Positions 1 through 7,350 of a stretch of DNA of 21,129 bases are shown piece by piece. The stretch's first letter is position 1. The number at the start of each line of letters is the position of its first letter. The position numbers were made by a program, and so were the translations under genes. The notes beneath the pieces are model-generated. The model made no database searches. It had not been told where the DNA came from and worked only from the letters and a program-made list of their open reading frames with translations. Source of the DNA: Veillonella parvula (GTDB lineage Bacteria > Bacillota > Negativicutes > Veillonellales > Veillonellaceae); NCBI GenBank assembly GCA_947096075.1, contig CAMUQE010000014.1, forward strand, positions 1 to 21,129, given 5' to 3'.

Positions 1-19
1 GATAATATTTTATATTTTA

Positions 20-48
20 TTTACAATTAGCATGAATTCCTATATAAT
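20..48 (+). promoter_or_regulatory. Sigma-A promoter of the exported protein gene
   Basis: A -35 hexamer TTTACA at 20-25 and a perfect -10 TATAAT at 43-48 are separated by 17 nt. The predicted start is near 55, giving a leader of about 47 nt. The ribosome binding site AGGAG at 88-92 sits 9 nt before the ATG at 102. This near-consensus arrangement suggests strong constitutive expression. Confidence 0.8.
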
Positions 49-101
49 ACAAGTTAGTATCTGTGTTATTTGTAAAATCATGTATTTAGGAGTAAATTAT
101 T

Positions 102-1094
102 ATGAACAAAAAACATTTAGCAACTGCTTTTGCAGTGTTTGCAGCGACAACGATGTCTTTCTCTGCTTTTGCTGCAACTATTGATGCTAATGCACGCGCT
201 TATGAACGCGCTTCTGCAGAGCAATATTCTTATCCTGCACCACAAGCTGCTACACCAGCTTACCAAACTAGTTATGCAACAAGTGCACCGCGCCCTGGTT
301 ACAAACCATTGCCGGCAGTGCCTTACACAGCAGGCGATATGACTCAACAAATGCCTGTATCTAAAGAATTGGGCGATCCAATCTTTGTAGCGCCACAAAC
401 AACAGCTGTAGGTCTTCAAATCATGGATCCTATTCCTACTGAAGCCCAACCTGTATACCAAGAAACTGTAAACTCCGTAACAGCTAATGGCAACGGCAGC
501 TCCTATGTTTCTCGCTACAAAGCTAACCAATTGAACGCTTTCGACTTGTTGTTAAACGGCAAAACTTACACATATGACTTGCCTGCATACACTAACGGCT
601 ACCAAGTGAAAACTGCTAGCTCTTACAACCGTGCTGGCAACGGTGTTGCGAATGTATTCTCTACAAACGTAATCACTGAAGCATTTGTAAACAACAACTC
701 TTTGCGCATCACTGTAAACATGACTCAACCAACAGCTGTAGCAGCTGCTAAATTGCGTTCCATGCAACAAACTGGTCAAGTAGCAAGTGGTGAAGTAGCT
801 GCATTGTTCGCTTACAATGAAAGCTATGATGGTGTAAAACAAGCGGCTCATTACGATATTTTCAACAATAACGGTCGTTACATCGTTGTTAAATCCGGTG
901 CTGTAACTGTACCAAATGGTGCTCAACACCCTTATGCAACTGCATTATTCGCAATAACTGAAGACACTGTAGCAGCTGTAACAGTATCTGGCAATACTGC
1001 TGAAGCTTATGATTTAGTAAAAGGCACTGCATACGCAATCGCGCAATCTGCTAAAGTGTCCAACAATAAAGTATCTACTAAATCTAAAAAATAA
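102..1094 (+). CDS. Exported protein of unknown function (330 aa)
   Basis: I do not recognise this family. Residues 1-25 form a clear Sec signal peptide: a Lys-Lys N-terminus, a hydrophobic Ala/Phe core and an A-F-A cleavage motif. No membrane helix follows, so the product should be released to the periplasm or cell surface. Residues about 26-130 are rich in Pro, Ala, Tyr and Gln and look like a flexible linker. Residues about 130-320 alternate polar and hydrophobic positions and are rich in Asn, Thr, Val and Tyr, which fits a beta-rich folded domain. The tail is Lys/Ser-rich. There is no cysteine, no lipobox, no LPXTG motif and no SLH domain that I can see. The gene stands alone with its own promoter, a good AGGAG site and a strong terminator, which suggests an abundant product. 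The reading frame and export are well supported; the function is unknown. Confidence 0.9.
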   Translation: MNKKHLATAFAVFAATTMSFSAFAATIDANARAYERASAEQYSYPAPQAATPAYQTSYATSAPRPGYKPLPAVPYTAGDMTQQMPVSKELGDPIFVAPQTTAVGLQIMDPIPTEAQPVYQETVNSVTANGNGSSYVSRYKANQLNAFDLLLNGKTYTYDLPAYTNGYQVKTASSYNRAGNGVANVFSTNVITEAFVNNNSLRITVNMTQPTAVAAAKLRSMQQTGQVASGEVAALFAYNESYDGVKQAAHYDIFNNNGRYIVVKSGAVTVPNGAQHPYATALFAITEDTVAAVTVSGNTAEAYDLVKGTAYAIAQSAKVSNNKVSTKSKK

Positions 1095-1117
1095 TTCGTT
1101 ACGAATTTAATTTTATT

Positions 1118-1142
1118 TGGTGAAAGATCCCAGCTTTCACCA
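1118..1142 (+). other. Perfect 9-bp hairpin after the exported protein gene
   Basis: TGGTGAAAG (1118-1126) and CTTTCACCA (1134-1142) form a perfect 9-bp stem with a 7-nt loop. No T-run follows on the plus strand, so this is more likely a 3'-end stability element or accessory hairpin than the terminator itself. A short palindrome lies just before it at 1093-1107. Confidence 0.5.
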
Positions 1143-1164
1143 GCAAAAAAGACTATAAATCACT

Positions 1165-1201
1165 AACTCCCCCAATGAGACAACTCATTAGGGGAGTTTT
1201 T
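1165..1201 (+). terminator. Rho-independent terminator of the exported protein gene
   Basis: A long stem pairs 1165-1179 with 1184-1198. It comprises AACTCCCC against GGGGAGTT and AATGAG against CTCATT, with one internal C/A mismatch and an ACAA tetraloop. It runs straight into TTTTT on the plus strand. The minus strand lacks a T-run, so it acts in the plus direction. Confidence 0.9.
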
Positions 1202-1228
1202 ATGTTCTTTATATTACAGTTGCATGTT

Positions 1229-1272
1229 GCATTATAGTCCCGTTACAGTCGTATTATAGTGCCGTTATAATC
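1229..1272. repeat. Two 22-nt imperfect tandem repeats at the 3' end of the SGNH gene
   Basis: Copies at 1229-1250 and 1251-1272 are 18 of 22 identical (core ATTATAGT-x-CCGTTA). The second copy includes the stop codon of the hydrolase gene. There is no stem and no coding role outside the last codons. Confidence 0.55.
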
Positions 1273-1813
1273 GCGTAAAGACCTCTAATGCCTTATACGC
1301 CATTAATCGATAACCGCGCTCGTTGGGATGTACCTCTCCGGCGAAGACAATTTGTCCAATTTGATCCGCTTCAAACAAGGTGGTATAGAAATCTATGACC
1401 TTAATATTACGCTCCTCTGCGTAGGCTTTTAGCTGTTCATTAACCTCTCGTACAACGAGATCTAATCCATCCATATCACTATCAATTTGAGTTTCTAAAC
1501 CGATGATTACCGTCCCTTTTGTACTAGCCAGCTCAATAGCTTTCACAAAAATCTTGTACACATAGGCACTATCTCGGCCTTGTAAAATATCGTTAGTACC
1601 ACACATCAAGAAAATATGACGTGTTGGATCAGCTACAGCAGTAACTGCCCAATTTTCAATATTATACATCATCCCCTGTACGGAGCAGCCATCTTCACCA
1701 TAATTTGTAAAATTAACGTTCTCTATGGAAGTATCGCAGATTTCGACCCAACCACGTCCATAAGGCACATCATAGCCACGCGTAATGCTATCGCCAAAAC
1801 AGATGATTTCCAT
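1265..1813 (-). CDS. SGNH/GDSL-family hydrolase (acyl esterase/lipase type)
   Basis: The 182-aa product has the small single-domain SGNH layout typical of TesA-like esterases and lysophospholipases. Block I is FGDSITRG at residues 6-13, with nucleophile Ser9. Block II is the NYGEDG region near 37-42 and supplies the oxyanion Gly. Block III is GTND at 72-75. Block V is EVHPNERGY, with catalytic His162. The Asp normally three residues before that His is replaced by Gly159, with Glu160 next to it, so the triad is atypical. There is no signal peptide, so a cytoplasmic site is expected. A strong AGGAGG-type site lies 9 nt before the ATG. The gene is monocistronic, convergent with the exported protein gene and downstream of the MFS terminator. 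Family assignment is firm; the substrate (acyl ester, thioester or carbohydrate ester) cannot be told. Confidence 0.85.
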   Translation of the reverse strand: MEIICFGDSITRGYDVPYGRGWVEICDTSIENVNFTNYGEDGCSVQGMMYNIENWAVTAVADPTRHIFLMCGTNDILQGRDSAYVYKIFVKAIELASTKGTVIIGLETQIDSDMDGLDLVVREVNEQLKAYAEERNIKVIDFYTTLFEADQIGQIVFAGEVHPNERGYRLMAYKALEVFTRL

Positions 1814-1839
1814 TTACATCCCTCCTGTACTATGACTCA

Positions 1840-1868
1840 ATCATATAATAAAAGAACACCATACACAA
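1840..1868 (-). promoter_or_regulatory. Probable promoter of the SGNH hydrolase gene
   Basis: On the minus strand, TTGTGT (1863-1868) and TATGAT (1840-1845) are separated by 17 nt, about 27 nt before the start codon. Each hexamer departs from consensus at two positions or fewer. Confidence 0.5.
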
Positions 1869-1884
1869 TATACATATTAATTAC

Positions 1885-1958
1885 AAAAAGGATCCGTCTT
1901 GATCTGCCCTCCAATTAGACAAAATTTTTAGAAGGGCAGTTCATTTACGGATCCTTTT
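1885..1958 (-). terminator. Two-tier terminator of the MFS gene
   Basis: The outer arms are AAAAGGATCCGT-type sequences (1886-1897 and 1947-1958, 12 bp perfect). They enclose a second stem, CTGCCCT (1904-1910) with AGGGCAG (1933-1939). On the minus strand the outer stem ends in TTTTTG and begins 3 nt after the MFS stop codon. The outer arms are also nearly symmetric for plus-strand transcription. Confidence 0.75.
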
Positions 1959-1961
1959 ATA

Positions 1962-3188
1962 TTATTTAAGACGAATGAAGAACAATGCGCATGCACCGAT
2001 GATTGGCGCTATGGCGATAGACATCAAGGACATTTGGTAGCTGCCCGTCATAACGAGGACATTGCCCAAGAGTAGTGGCGCCAAGAGTGCACCGATTTGA
2101 TTAAACAAGTTTACAAAGCCCGCTGTTGTACCGCGCAAATGAGGTGCTGCAGACTGAACTACGAGGGCATTGGTCAACGCACTATGCATAAAGGCTCCAA
2201 TACCGAGGATTGGACCTGTTACAAAGAGCATATTTGGATTTTCTGTGCTTGCAAATAAGATTAAAGCTGGCCCAAATAAGAACATAACGAGCGCCGCTAA
2301 ATAGTTCTTCTTAATTGGCAAGATATCAGATAAAATACCGATCGTTGGTTTCGCAATTAGTGCCGCCGTACCGAACACGCTCATGACTTGGCCTGCATAG
2401 ATAGCAGTTACGCCTAATTGTTTAACCATGTACAAGTTCGCCCATTGCGTTACGCCCCAAGTCGTACCTGTTGCGAAGAAGCCCGCAATGGCCAAGCAAC
2501 GAATGTTACGGTTGGAAATGATGTGCTTCAAGTTTTCTACTAAAGACGTTTGGCCTACGCCAAGTTTAGCAGCCGCTGCAGAAGCCTCGCCTTCTCGTTG
2601 TGCTAGGATTTCTGCACCTGGCTTACGCACTGTGTAGTAACATAACACGAGTACTGCCAATGGCAAGATTGCTGTAGCAAGGAATGCCGTTTGCCAGCCG
2701 TAATGTGTAGCCACATACGGTGCATAAAGGTTTACCGTAGTAATACCAAAGGAAGTACAGCTCATAAAGATACCTACGGCCGCACCGCGTTGATTCGGAC
2801 CGAAGTGATCGCCGATAGCGCTCAAGCAAGAAGCTTGTACAGGACCAGACATAACGCCTAACAAGAAGCGCAAGCCCCAAGCCATGTTATAGTCTGTAAT
2901 GGTACTCATCAAAGCCGTTACAGCAGCCATACCAATCAAACTAAACAAGATAGTACGTCTATAACCGATTTTATCGGCTAAGATGCCCCCTGGTAATACC
3001 GTTAACGCATAACCAAAATAAAAGGCCGAAATATGTTGAGCCCCCATCTTGGCTGTGAAATGCAACGCCTCATTGAGGATAGGCATAACAGATGCCCAGG
3101 ACAAGCGCATAACAAAGCTCAACAAGAACGTGAGCCACACACTAAGGAGAATTAAAATCTGAGTTCGCGAGAAACTAAGTCGATTCAT
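1962..3188 (-). CDS. Major facilitator superfamily transporter
   Basis: The 408-aa hydrophobic protein has about twelve membrane segments. The cytoplasmic loop between helices 2 and 3 carries the MFS signature at residues 67-80 (G-G-I-L-A-D-K-I-G-Y-R-R-T-I). A polar central loop near 195-220 (Arg/Glu/Ala-rich) separates the two six-helix halves. The N-terminus with RLSWASVMP, and the general look, resemble the anion:cation symporter/organic-acid permease branch, but this is an impression and the substrate is unknown. The ATG at 3188 is supported by AAAGGAG 6 nt upstream. It stands alone, with tRNA-Ser and its terminator upstream and its own two-tier terminator immediately downstream. No neighbouring enzyme hints at a substrate. 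Confidence 0.9.
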   Translation of the reverse strand: MNRLSFSRTQILILLSVWLTFLLSFVMRLSWASVMPILNEALHFTAKMGAQHISAFYFGYALTVLPGGILADKIGYRRTILFSLIGMAAVTALMSTITDYNMAWGLRFLLGVMSGPVQASCLSAIGDHFGPNQRGAAVGIFMSCTSFGITTVNLYAPYVATHYGWQTAFLATAILPLAVLVLCYYTVRKPGAEILAQREGEASAAAAKLGVGQTSLVENLKHIISNRNIRCLAIAGFFATGTTWGVTQWANLYMVKQLGVTAIYAGQVMSVFGTAALIAKPTIGILSDILPIKKNYLAALVMFLFGPALILFASTENPNMLFVTGPILGIGAFMHSALTNALVVQSAAPHLRGTTAGFVNLFNQIGALLAPLLLGNVLVMTGSYQMSLMSIAIAPIIGACALFFIRLK

Positions 3189-3311
3189 ACGAGCTCCTTT
3201 CTACAGAAAACCTAATAAATATATCGATAGCATACCATAGAGGACAAAGATTAGCTATATAAAACTGATATTAAATCCTCCTAAGTCAATCTCGATCTTG
3301 TCTATAACGAT

Positions 3312-3344
3312 AAAAAGCCCTCTAGGCATAACCTAAAGGGCTTT
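3312..3344 (-). terminator. Terminator of tRNA-Ser
   Basis: On the minus strand, AAAGCCCTTTAGG (3332-3344) pairs with CCTAGAGGGCTTT (3314-3326) with one mismatch and a 5-nt loop. It is followed by a short T-run, starting about 8 nt after the tRNA CCA end. Confidence 0.85.
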
Positions 3345-3352
3345 CTAAATTG

Positions 3353-3441
3353 TGGCGGAGAGGGTGGGATTCGAACCCACGGCCCCTTGCGGAGTCACTG
3401 GTTTTCAAGACCAGCTCCTTAAACCACTCGGACACCTCTCC
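3353..3441 (-). tRNA. tRNA-Ser (anticodon UGA)
   Basis: This is an 89-nt class II tRNA read on the minus strand. The acceptor stem GGAGAGG pairs with CCTCTCC, the discriminator base is G and CCA is encoded. The anticodon stem CTGGT/ACCAG encloses the loop CTTGAAA, so the anticodon is TGA, which reads UCA and other UCN codons. The long variable arm (GACTCCGCAAGGGGCC region) is the hallmark of tRNA-Ser. The T-arm GTGGGTTCGAATCCCAC is canonical. Confidence 0.97.
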
Positions 3442-3452
3442 ATAACGGTACT

Positions 3453-3482
3453 ATTATATCAGATTGGTCTAATAATAAGCAA
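3453..3482 (-). promoter_or_regulatory. Promoter of tRNA-Ser
   Basis: On the minus strand, TTGCTT (3477-3482) and a perfect TATAAT (3453-3458) are separated by 18 nt. The predicted start is only a few nucleotides upstream of the mature tRNA 5' end at 3441. Confidence 0.65.
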
Positions 3483-3507
3483 TAACGTAATAGTTAATCA
3501 AGCAAGA

Positions 3508-3534
3508 AAGCTGGCTCATAGCCAGCTTTTTTCA
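3508..3534 (-). terminator. Terminator downstream of corA (palindromic, potentially bidirectional)
   Basis: AAGCTGGCT (3508-3516) and AGCCAGCTT (3520-3528) form a perfect 9-bp stem with a 3-nt loop. The minus-strand tail is TTCTTGCTT and the plus-strand tail is TTTTTT. Only corA, on the minus strand, needs a terminator here, so I assign it there, although the plus-strand tail is the better one. Confidence 0.65.
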
Positions 3535-3580
3535 TGTATAGTTAGTGTTGAATCAAACTTTCAACTATTGCTCCAGCATC

Positions 3581-4534
3581 TTAGAACAAGTCTTTTTTCC
3601 ACATACCAAAGATGGCAATGGCAGAGCAAATAACAGAAATAACGACAACTTTCACAAAGCCGTCTGGATCATCTTGGAACGGCAAGTGCACGTTTGTCCC
3701 CCACAAACTGAATATGATGGTTGGCACGGCCATTGTAATGGTAAGGGTCGCCAACATTTTCATAACCATATTGAGGTTATTAGAGATGATAGATGTGAAG
3801 GCGTTCATCATGTTCATCAAGATATTGGAATACATTTCAACCATCTCGATGGCCTGTTTATTCTCGATGATAACGTCCTCTAGTAAGTCCTCATCCTCTT
3901 CATACATCTTGAGCAAATGTCTATACGTGCTGTGTCCACGCAAGCGCAATAGACGTTCCATAACGGTACCATTCGTGCGCAACGCAGAGGTAAAGTACGT
4001 CATGGATTTCTGTAATTCCAACAATTGGAAGAAGTCTTTGTTCTTTGTTGTATGACGCAATTGGATTTCAATGTCATCTGTACGACGATTGATTTGTTGC
4101 AAGTAGCGCAAGAACAATGTTGCTGTACGATACAAGATTTGGAACAAAAACCGCGTCTTTTTATACGTATAGAACGTAGACAGTTGGTTTGAAATGAACG
4201 GATACAACACCTCGGATTCTTCAAGACATACGGTAATAAAGAAGTCAGGTGTCAAAAAGATACCAAGTGGCACCGTATCGTACATATCATTACCACGAAT
4301 CGCAGGAATGTTGATAACCACGAAAATATAGTTGTCCTCTAACTCCACGTGAGAACGTTCTTCCATATCGAGGGCGGTCTTTAAAACATCCGTTGGAATT
4401 TCCGTCAAAATGTTAATGAGGGACAACTCATCGGGGTCTGGGTTCACCAAATTTACCCAAGAACCTTTTGTGGCATCTGATACAGTGCAGTCTGAAACTA
4501 ACTCTTCTTCTATGTGTTTGTACACCGTGATCAT
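3581..4534 (-). CDS. corA: CorA-family divalent cation transporter with a GTN selectivity motif
   Basis: The product is 317 aa from the ATG at 4534, chosen because GGAGGG lies 6-7 nt upstream. A frame extension to 4639 would have no ribosome site and would run into the promoter. A large soluble N-terminal domain is followed by a long helical stalk (about 145-255) and two C-terminal membrane helices (about 260-278 and 295-313), the normal CorA layout for a pentameric Mg2+/Co2+ channel. The loop after the first helix reads S-L-W-G-T-N-V, so the family's GMN selectivity triplet is GTN here (residues 279-281). The C-terminal K-K-D-L-F tail is typical. The gene is single, with its own promoter and terminator. 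Family membership is secure; ion selectivity is not. Confidence 0.9.
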   Translation of the reverse strand: MITVYKHIEEELVSDCTVSDATKGSWVNLVNPDPDELSLINILTEIPTDVLKTALDMEERSHVELEDNYIFVVINIPAIRGNDMYDTVPLGIFLTPDFFITVCLEESEVLYPFISNQLSTFYTYKKTRFLFQILYRTATLFLRYLQQINRRTDDIEIQLRHTTKNKDFFQLLELQKSMTYFTSALRTNGTVMERLLRLRGHSTYRHLLKMYEEDEDLLEDVIIENKQAIEMVEMYSNILMNMMNAFTSIISNNLNMVMKMLATLTITMAVPTIIFSLWGTNVHLPFQDDPDGFVKVVVISVICSAIAIFGMWKKDLF

Positions 4535-4576
4535 GCTATCCCTCCTTCCAACGAACATATAGTAATCATCTAATAA

Positions 4577-4606
4577 ATTATATACTATTTTATAGCTATT
4601 ATTCAA
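4577..4606 (-). promoter_or_regulatory. Promoter of corA
   Basis: On the minus strand, TTGAAT (4601-4606) and a perfect TATAAT (4577-4582) are separated by 18 nt. The predicted start near 4570 leaves a leader of about 36 nt, too short for an M-box Mg2+ riboswitch. Confidence 0.65.
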
Positions 4607-4846
4607 TTCAATTGTGAAAGTTTTGTTTATGTAGTACATACATAAACCGCTTTATGTCTATTAAGAATGCACAATTGTATACGTTAAAAGTATCTTAAAA
4701 CTATCCTTATATCAAATCTAACGAACAGATAGATTAATAAGGCTGCTAAACTAAAAAATCCACCAAAAGATTAAACCACTAAAACTTACAGTGAGTGAAT
4801 ATGCAAACAAATAATTAGCAATATATCATTCGGTTAAAGCTTATAA
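4607..4846. other. AT-rich intergenic stretch with no recognised gene
   Basis: Between the corA promoter and the ATPase terminator I see no open frame with a ribosome site, no RNA gene and no clear repeat. The sequence is A/T-rich with scattered short A-runs. Confidence 0.6.
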
Positions 4847-4889
4847 AAATAACCTCTATACTGGCTTGTCGCTAATATAGAGGTTATTT
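4845..4889 (-). terminator. Terminator of the P-type ATPase gene
   Basis: A 14-bp perfect stem, AAATAACCTCTATA (4847-4860) with TATAGAGGTTATTT (4876-4889), closes a 15-nt loop. On the minus strand it ends in TTTTTAT, about 110 nt downstream of the ATPase stop. The plus-strand tail (ATTTTG) is weaker. Confidence 0.8.
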
Positions 4890-4999
4890 ATTTTGACTCT
4901 AACCTTTTAGATTAGATATTTTATATTATATGCTTTATATGCTTTGTATCCTATAGCTTATATATTCCTATATAAATCTATACGATTACTGTCGCCAAA

Positions 5000-7129
5000 T
5001 TAACGGCGCAAGATACGAATAGAGTTCAAAATACAAAGAATAGATACGCCAGTATCACCGAATACCGCCCACCACATGGATGCATAGCCCATAAGGCCTA
5101 ATGCCATGATAAGAATTTTAACGGCAATAGCGAATACTACGTTTTGCCATGCTACGCGCAAAGTCGCTTTGGACAAGTCGAGTACGTGAGCTATGGCAGT
5201 CAAGGACGAACGCATGAATACAACATCTGCCGCTTCAATAGCCGCATCGGCACCGCTACCCATCGCACCACCTACATCAGCACCAGCAAGTACTGGAGCA
5301 TCATTGATGCCATCCCCTACGAACATAGTTGAACCATATTCGGAACGAATATCTTGTACAACGGATAATTTATCTTGTGGCAACAATTGAGCACGAACGG
5401 CACTTACGCCAGTTTCTTTGGCAATATAATTAGCACTTGCTTCAGCATCACCTGTAAGCATGACAGTTTTAATACCTTGACCGTTAAGATCTGCAATCGC
5501 TTCTGCGGAATCTGGACGAGCTTCATCGGCGATAATAATGCGACCGAGGTATACATTACCTTCTGCTACTAGTACTTCTGTGCCGTATTCAGCAGCTTCT
5601 GTCGGATAACCTTGAACAGCATAGCGTTCCATAAGACGACGGTTACCAACGAGCACTTGTTGGCCATCAACCATGCCAACCATACCTTCGCCTGCTAATT
5701 CTTGAACGAAGTCAGATGCTTCTACTACGATACCTTGTGCCTTTGCTTCGGAAACGATGCTTGTTGCGATTGGATGTGTAGATACTGCTTCAATAGCTGA
5801 AGCCATGGATAACAATTGAGCATTGCTCACATGAGAGCCTACAGTTTCTACGTTTTGTACTTTAAATTCACCAGATGTGATAGTTCCAGTTTTATCAAGA
5901 GCTACTGCTTTCACATTAGCCAACGCCTCGATAACGCGACCGCCTTTAAGTAGGATACCATTTTTGGAAGCATTACCGATACCGGAGAAGAATGCAAGTG
6001 GCACGCTAAGTACCAATGCACATGGACAGGAAATAACGAGGAATGTTAAGGCTGTGTAGATCCATTTATGCCATTCACCTGTGATAAGGGATGGGATAAT
6101 AGCAACAGCTAAAGAAAGAGCTACAACGATAGGTGTGTACACGCGAGCAAAACGCGTAATGAAACGGTCAATTTTAGGTTTAGAAGATGCTGCGTTTTCA
6201 ACGGCATCAAGGATTTTTGTAACCATAGATTCTTCAAGAACCTTATCAACGCGCATCGTAATACGACCAGATTCGTTGATACAGCCAGACATGAGTTGTG
6301 TGCCAGGTACGGCGCGAACAGGTACAGGTTCACCTGTTACAGGAGCTGTATTAACGCGAGTTTCACCTTCTAGAACTGTACCGTCTAAAGGAATTAAATC
6401 GCCAGGACGAACTTCGATAGTACTACCTACCTCAACCTTTTCAGGAGCCATAACTACGATTTCACCGCCGCAGCATGTATCTACAACGCGCACCTCTTGT
6501 GGGCGCATATCAACAGCGTTCATGATTTCTGTACGGCTACGATCAGTCGCTTTATGTTCAAAGAACTCACCGATACGGTAGAACAAGATAACGCCTACGG
6601 CTTCAGGCAATGCATCGATAGCGATAGCGCCCAATGTAGCGATGGACATCAAGAAGTTTTCGTCAAACACTTGGCCTTTTAAGATATTACGACCTGCAAT
6701 GCGCAATACAGGGAACGCAAGTAAAACATAAGCAATATAGTAAATTGGAGTTTCGATGGACTCTGGCATGCCAATGGACGGAACAACTGTAGTCAACGCT
6801 TCGTAGGCCATGAATAGCAAGCCTGCTACGATAACTGCAATTGTCATTGCCTCACTGCCATGGTCGTGGCTGTGGCCGTGATCATCCATAGCTGCTTTAG
6901 ATTTACGTTCGTAATCAGCTACTGTTACGCCCTCTTCGATGGAATCGCAAATATCTTGAATATCGCGTTTAAGCGCTTCACGGTCGCCCCAAGCACCAAT
7001 CAAACGTAATTGATGTGTGGCCACTGTGAAGTTAGCGGATTCAATACCTTCCATTTTGCGGATGCGATCTTCAATTTTTGCTGCGCAATTTGCACAGTTC
7101 AAATCCTTCAGCAATAATGTTTCTTCCAT
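5000..7129 (-). CDS. Heavy-metal P1B-type ATPase, Zn/Cd/Pb (CadA/ZntA-like) exporter
   Basis: The product is 709 aa from the ATG at 7129, chosen because AGGAG lies 7 nt upstream; the frame continues to 7168 without a site. An N-terminal heavy-metal-binding domain carries C-A-N-C (Cys12, Cys15). A short His-rich stretch (DDHGHSHDHG, about 82-91) follows, then the membrane helices. TGEP (265-268) is the actuator motif, CPC (368-370) lies in the transport helix, DKTGT (412-416) contains the phosphorylated Asp412, and GDGINDAP is the hinge motif. The last helix has F-G-D-T-G followed by a Leu/Asn segment. An Asp there, with CPC rather than CPH or SPC, is typical of the Zn2+/Cd2+/Pb2+ branch and unlike copper pumps. 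The expected role is export of toxic soft divalent metals from the cytoplasm. It is a single gene with a palindromic operator on its promoter; no regulator gene is adjacent. Confidence 0.93.
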   Translation of the reverse strand: MEETLLLKDLNCANCAAKIEDRIRKMEGIESANFTVATHQLRLIGAWGDREALKRDIQDICDSIEEGVTVADYERKSKAAMDDHGHSHDHGSEAMTIAVIVAGLLFMAYEALTTVVPSIGMPESIETPIYYIAYVLLAFPVLRIAGRNILKGQVFDENFLMSIATLGAIAIDALPEAVGVILFYRIGEFFEHKATDRSRTEIMNAVDMRPQEVRVVDTCCGGEIVVMAPEKVEVGSTIEVRPGDLIPLDGTVLEGETRVNTAPVTGEPVPVRAVPGTQLMSGCINESGRITMRVDKVLEESMVTKILDAVENAASSKPKIDRFITRFARVYTPIVVALSLAVAIIPSLITGEWHKWIYTALTFLVISCPCALVLSVPLAFFSGIGNASKNGILLKGGRVIEALANVKAVALDKTGTITSGEFKVQNVETVGSHVSNAQLLSMASAIEAVSTHPIATSIVSEAKAQGIVVEASDFVQELAGEGMVGMVDGQQVLVGNRRLMERYAVQGYPTEAAEYGTEVLVAEGNVYLGRIIIADEARPDSAEAIADLNGQGIKTVMLTGDAEASANYIAKETGVSAVRAQLLPQDKLSVVQDIRSEYGSTMFVGDGINDAPVLAGADVGGAMGSGADAAIEAADVVFMRSSLTAIAHVLDLSKATLRVAWQNVVFAIAVKILIMALGLMGYASMWWAVFGDTGVSILCILNSIRILRR

Positions 7130-7237
7130 GATATCTCTCCTTTGATAATAGTGAAAGTTTCTATCCATGTATTTTAAAAGATTATTTTAATATATTTCTA
7201 ATACTTATTAGAGGTTTCTATTAGATATTTCTCTCTT

Positions 7238-7257
7238 ATATGAATATCTATTCATAT
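7238..7257. promoter_or_regulatory. Perfect palindromic operator, ArsR/SmtB-like, at the ATPase transcription start
   Basis: ATATGAATA (7238-7246), TC, TATTCATAT (7249-7257) is a perfect 9-bp inverted repeat with a 2-nt spacer. It begins just after the -10 box and covers the predicted +1. The ATATGAA...TTCATAT form is that of known operators of the ArsR/SmtB family of metal-sensing repressors. The identity of the repressor is inference. Confidence 0.7.
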
Positions 7258-7261
7258 GTTT

Positions 7262-7290
7262 ATTTTATATTGAAGGAGATTAAATGTCAA
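7262..7290 (-). promoter_or_regulatory. Strong promoter of the P-type ATPase gene
   Basis: On the minus strand, a perfect -35 TTGACA (7285-7290) and a -10 TAAAAT (7262-7267) are separated by 17 nt. The predicted start is near 7255, giving a leader of about 126 nt. A strong core promoter with a palindrome on its start fits a normally repressed, inducible gene. Confidence 0.75.
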
Positions 7291-7350
7291 TACAAAATTA
7301 TATTCACTATATATTAAATTTTATTTACTTTAGTTCTAACTATATTCAGC

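Noticed and set aside
3352..3633. Plus-strand open frame starting with A-E-R-V-G-F-E-P-T
   Set aside because: This is the well-known spurious translation of the antisense strand of a tRNA gene; the tRNA-Ser occupies 3353-3441.
4535..4576. Mg2+ riboswitch (M-box) in front of corA
   Set aside because: The predicted leader is only about 36 nt, far too short for an M-box.
4535..4639. N-terminal extension of CorA
   Set aside because: It contains the promoter hexamers, has no ribosome site, and the GGAGGG-supported ATG at 4534 gives the normal family length.
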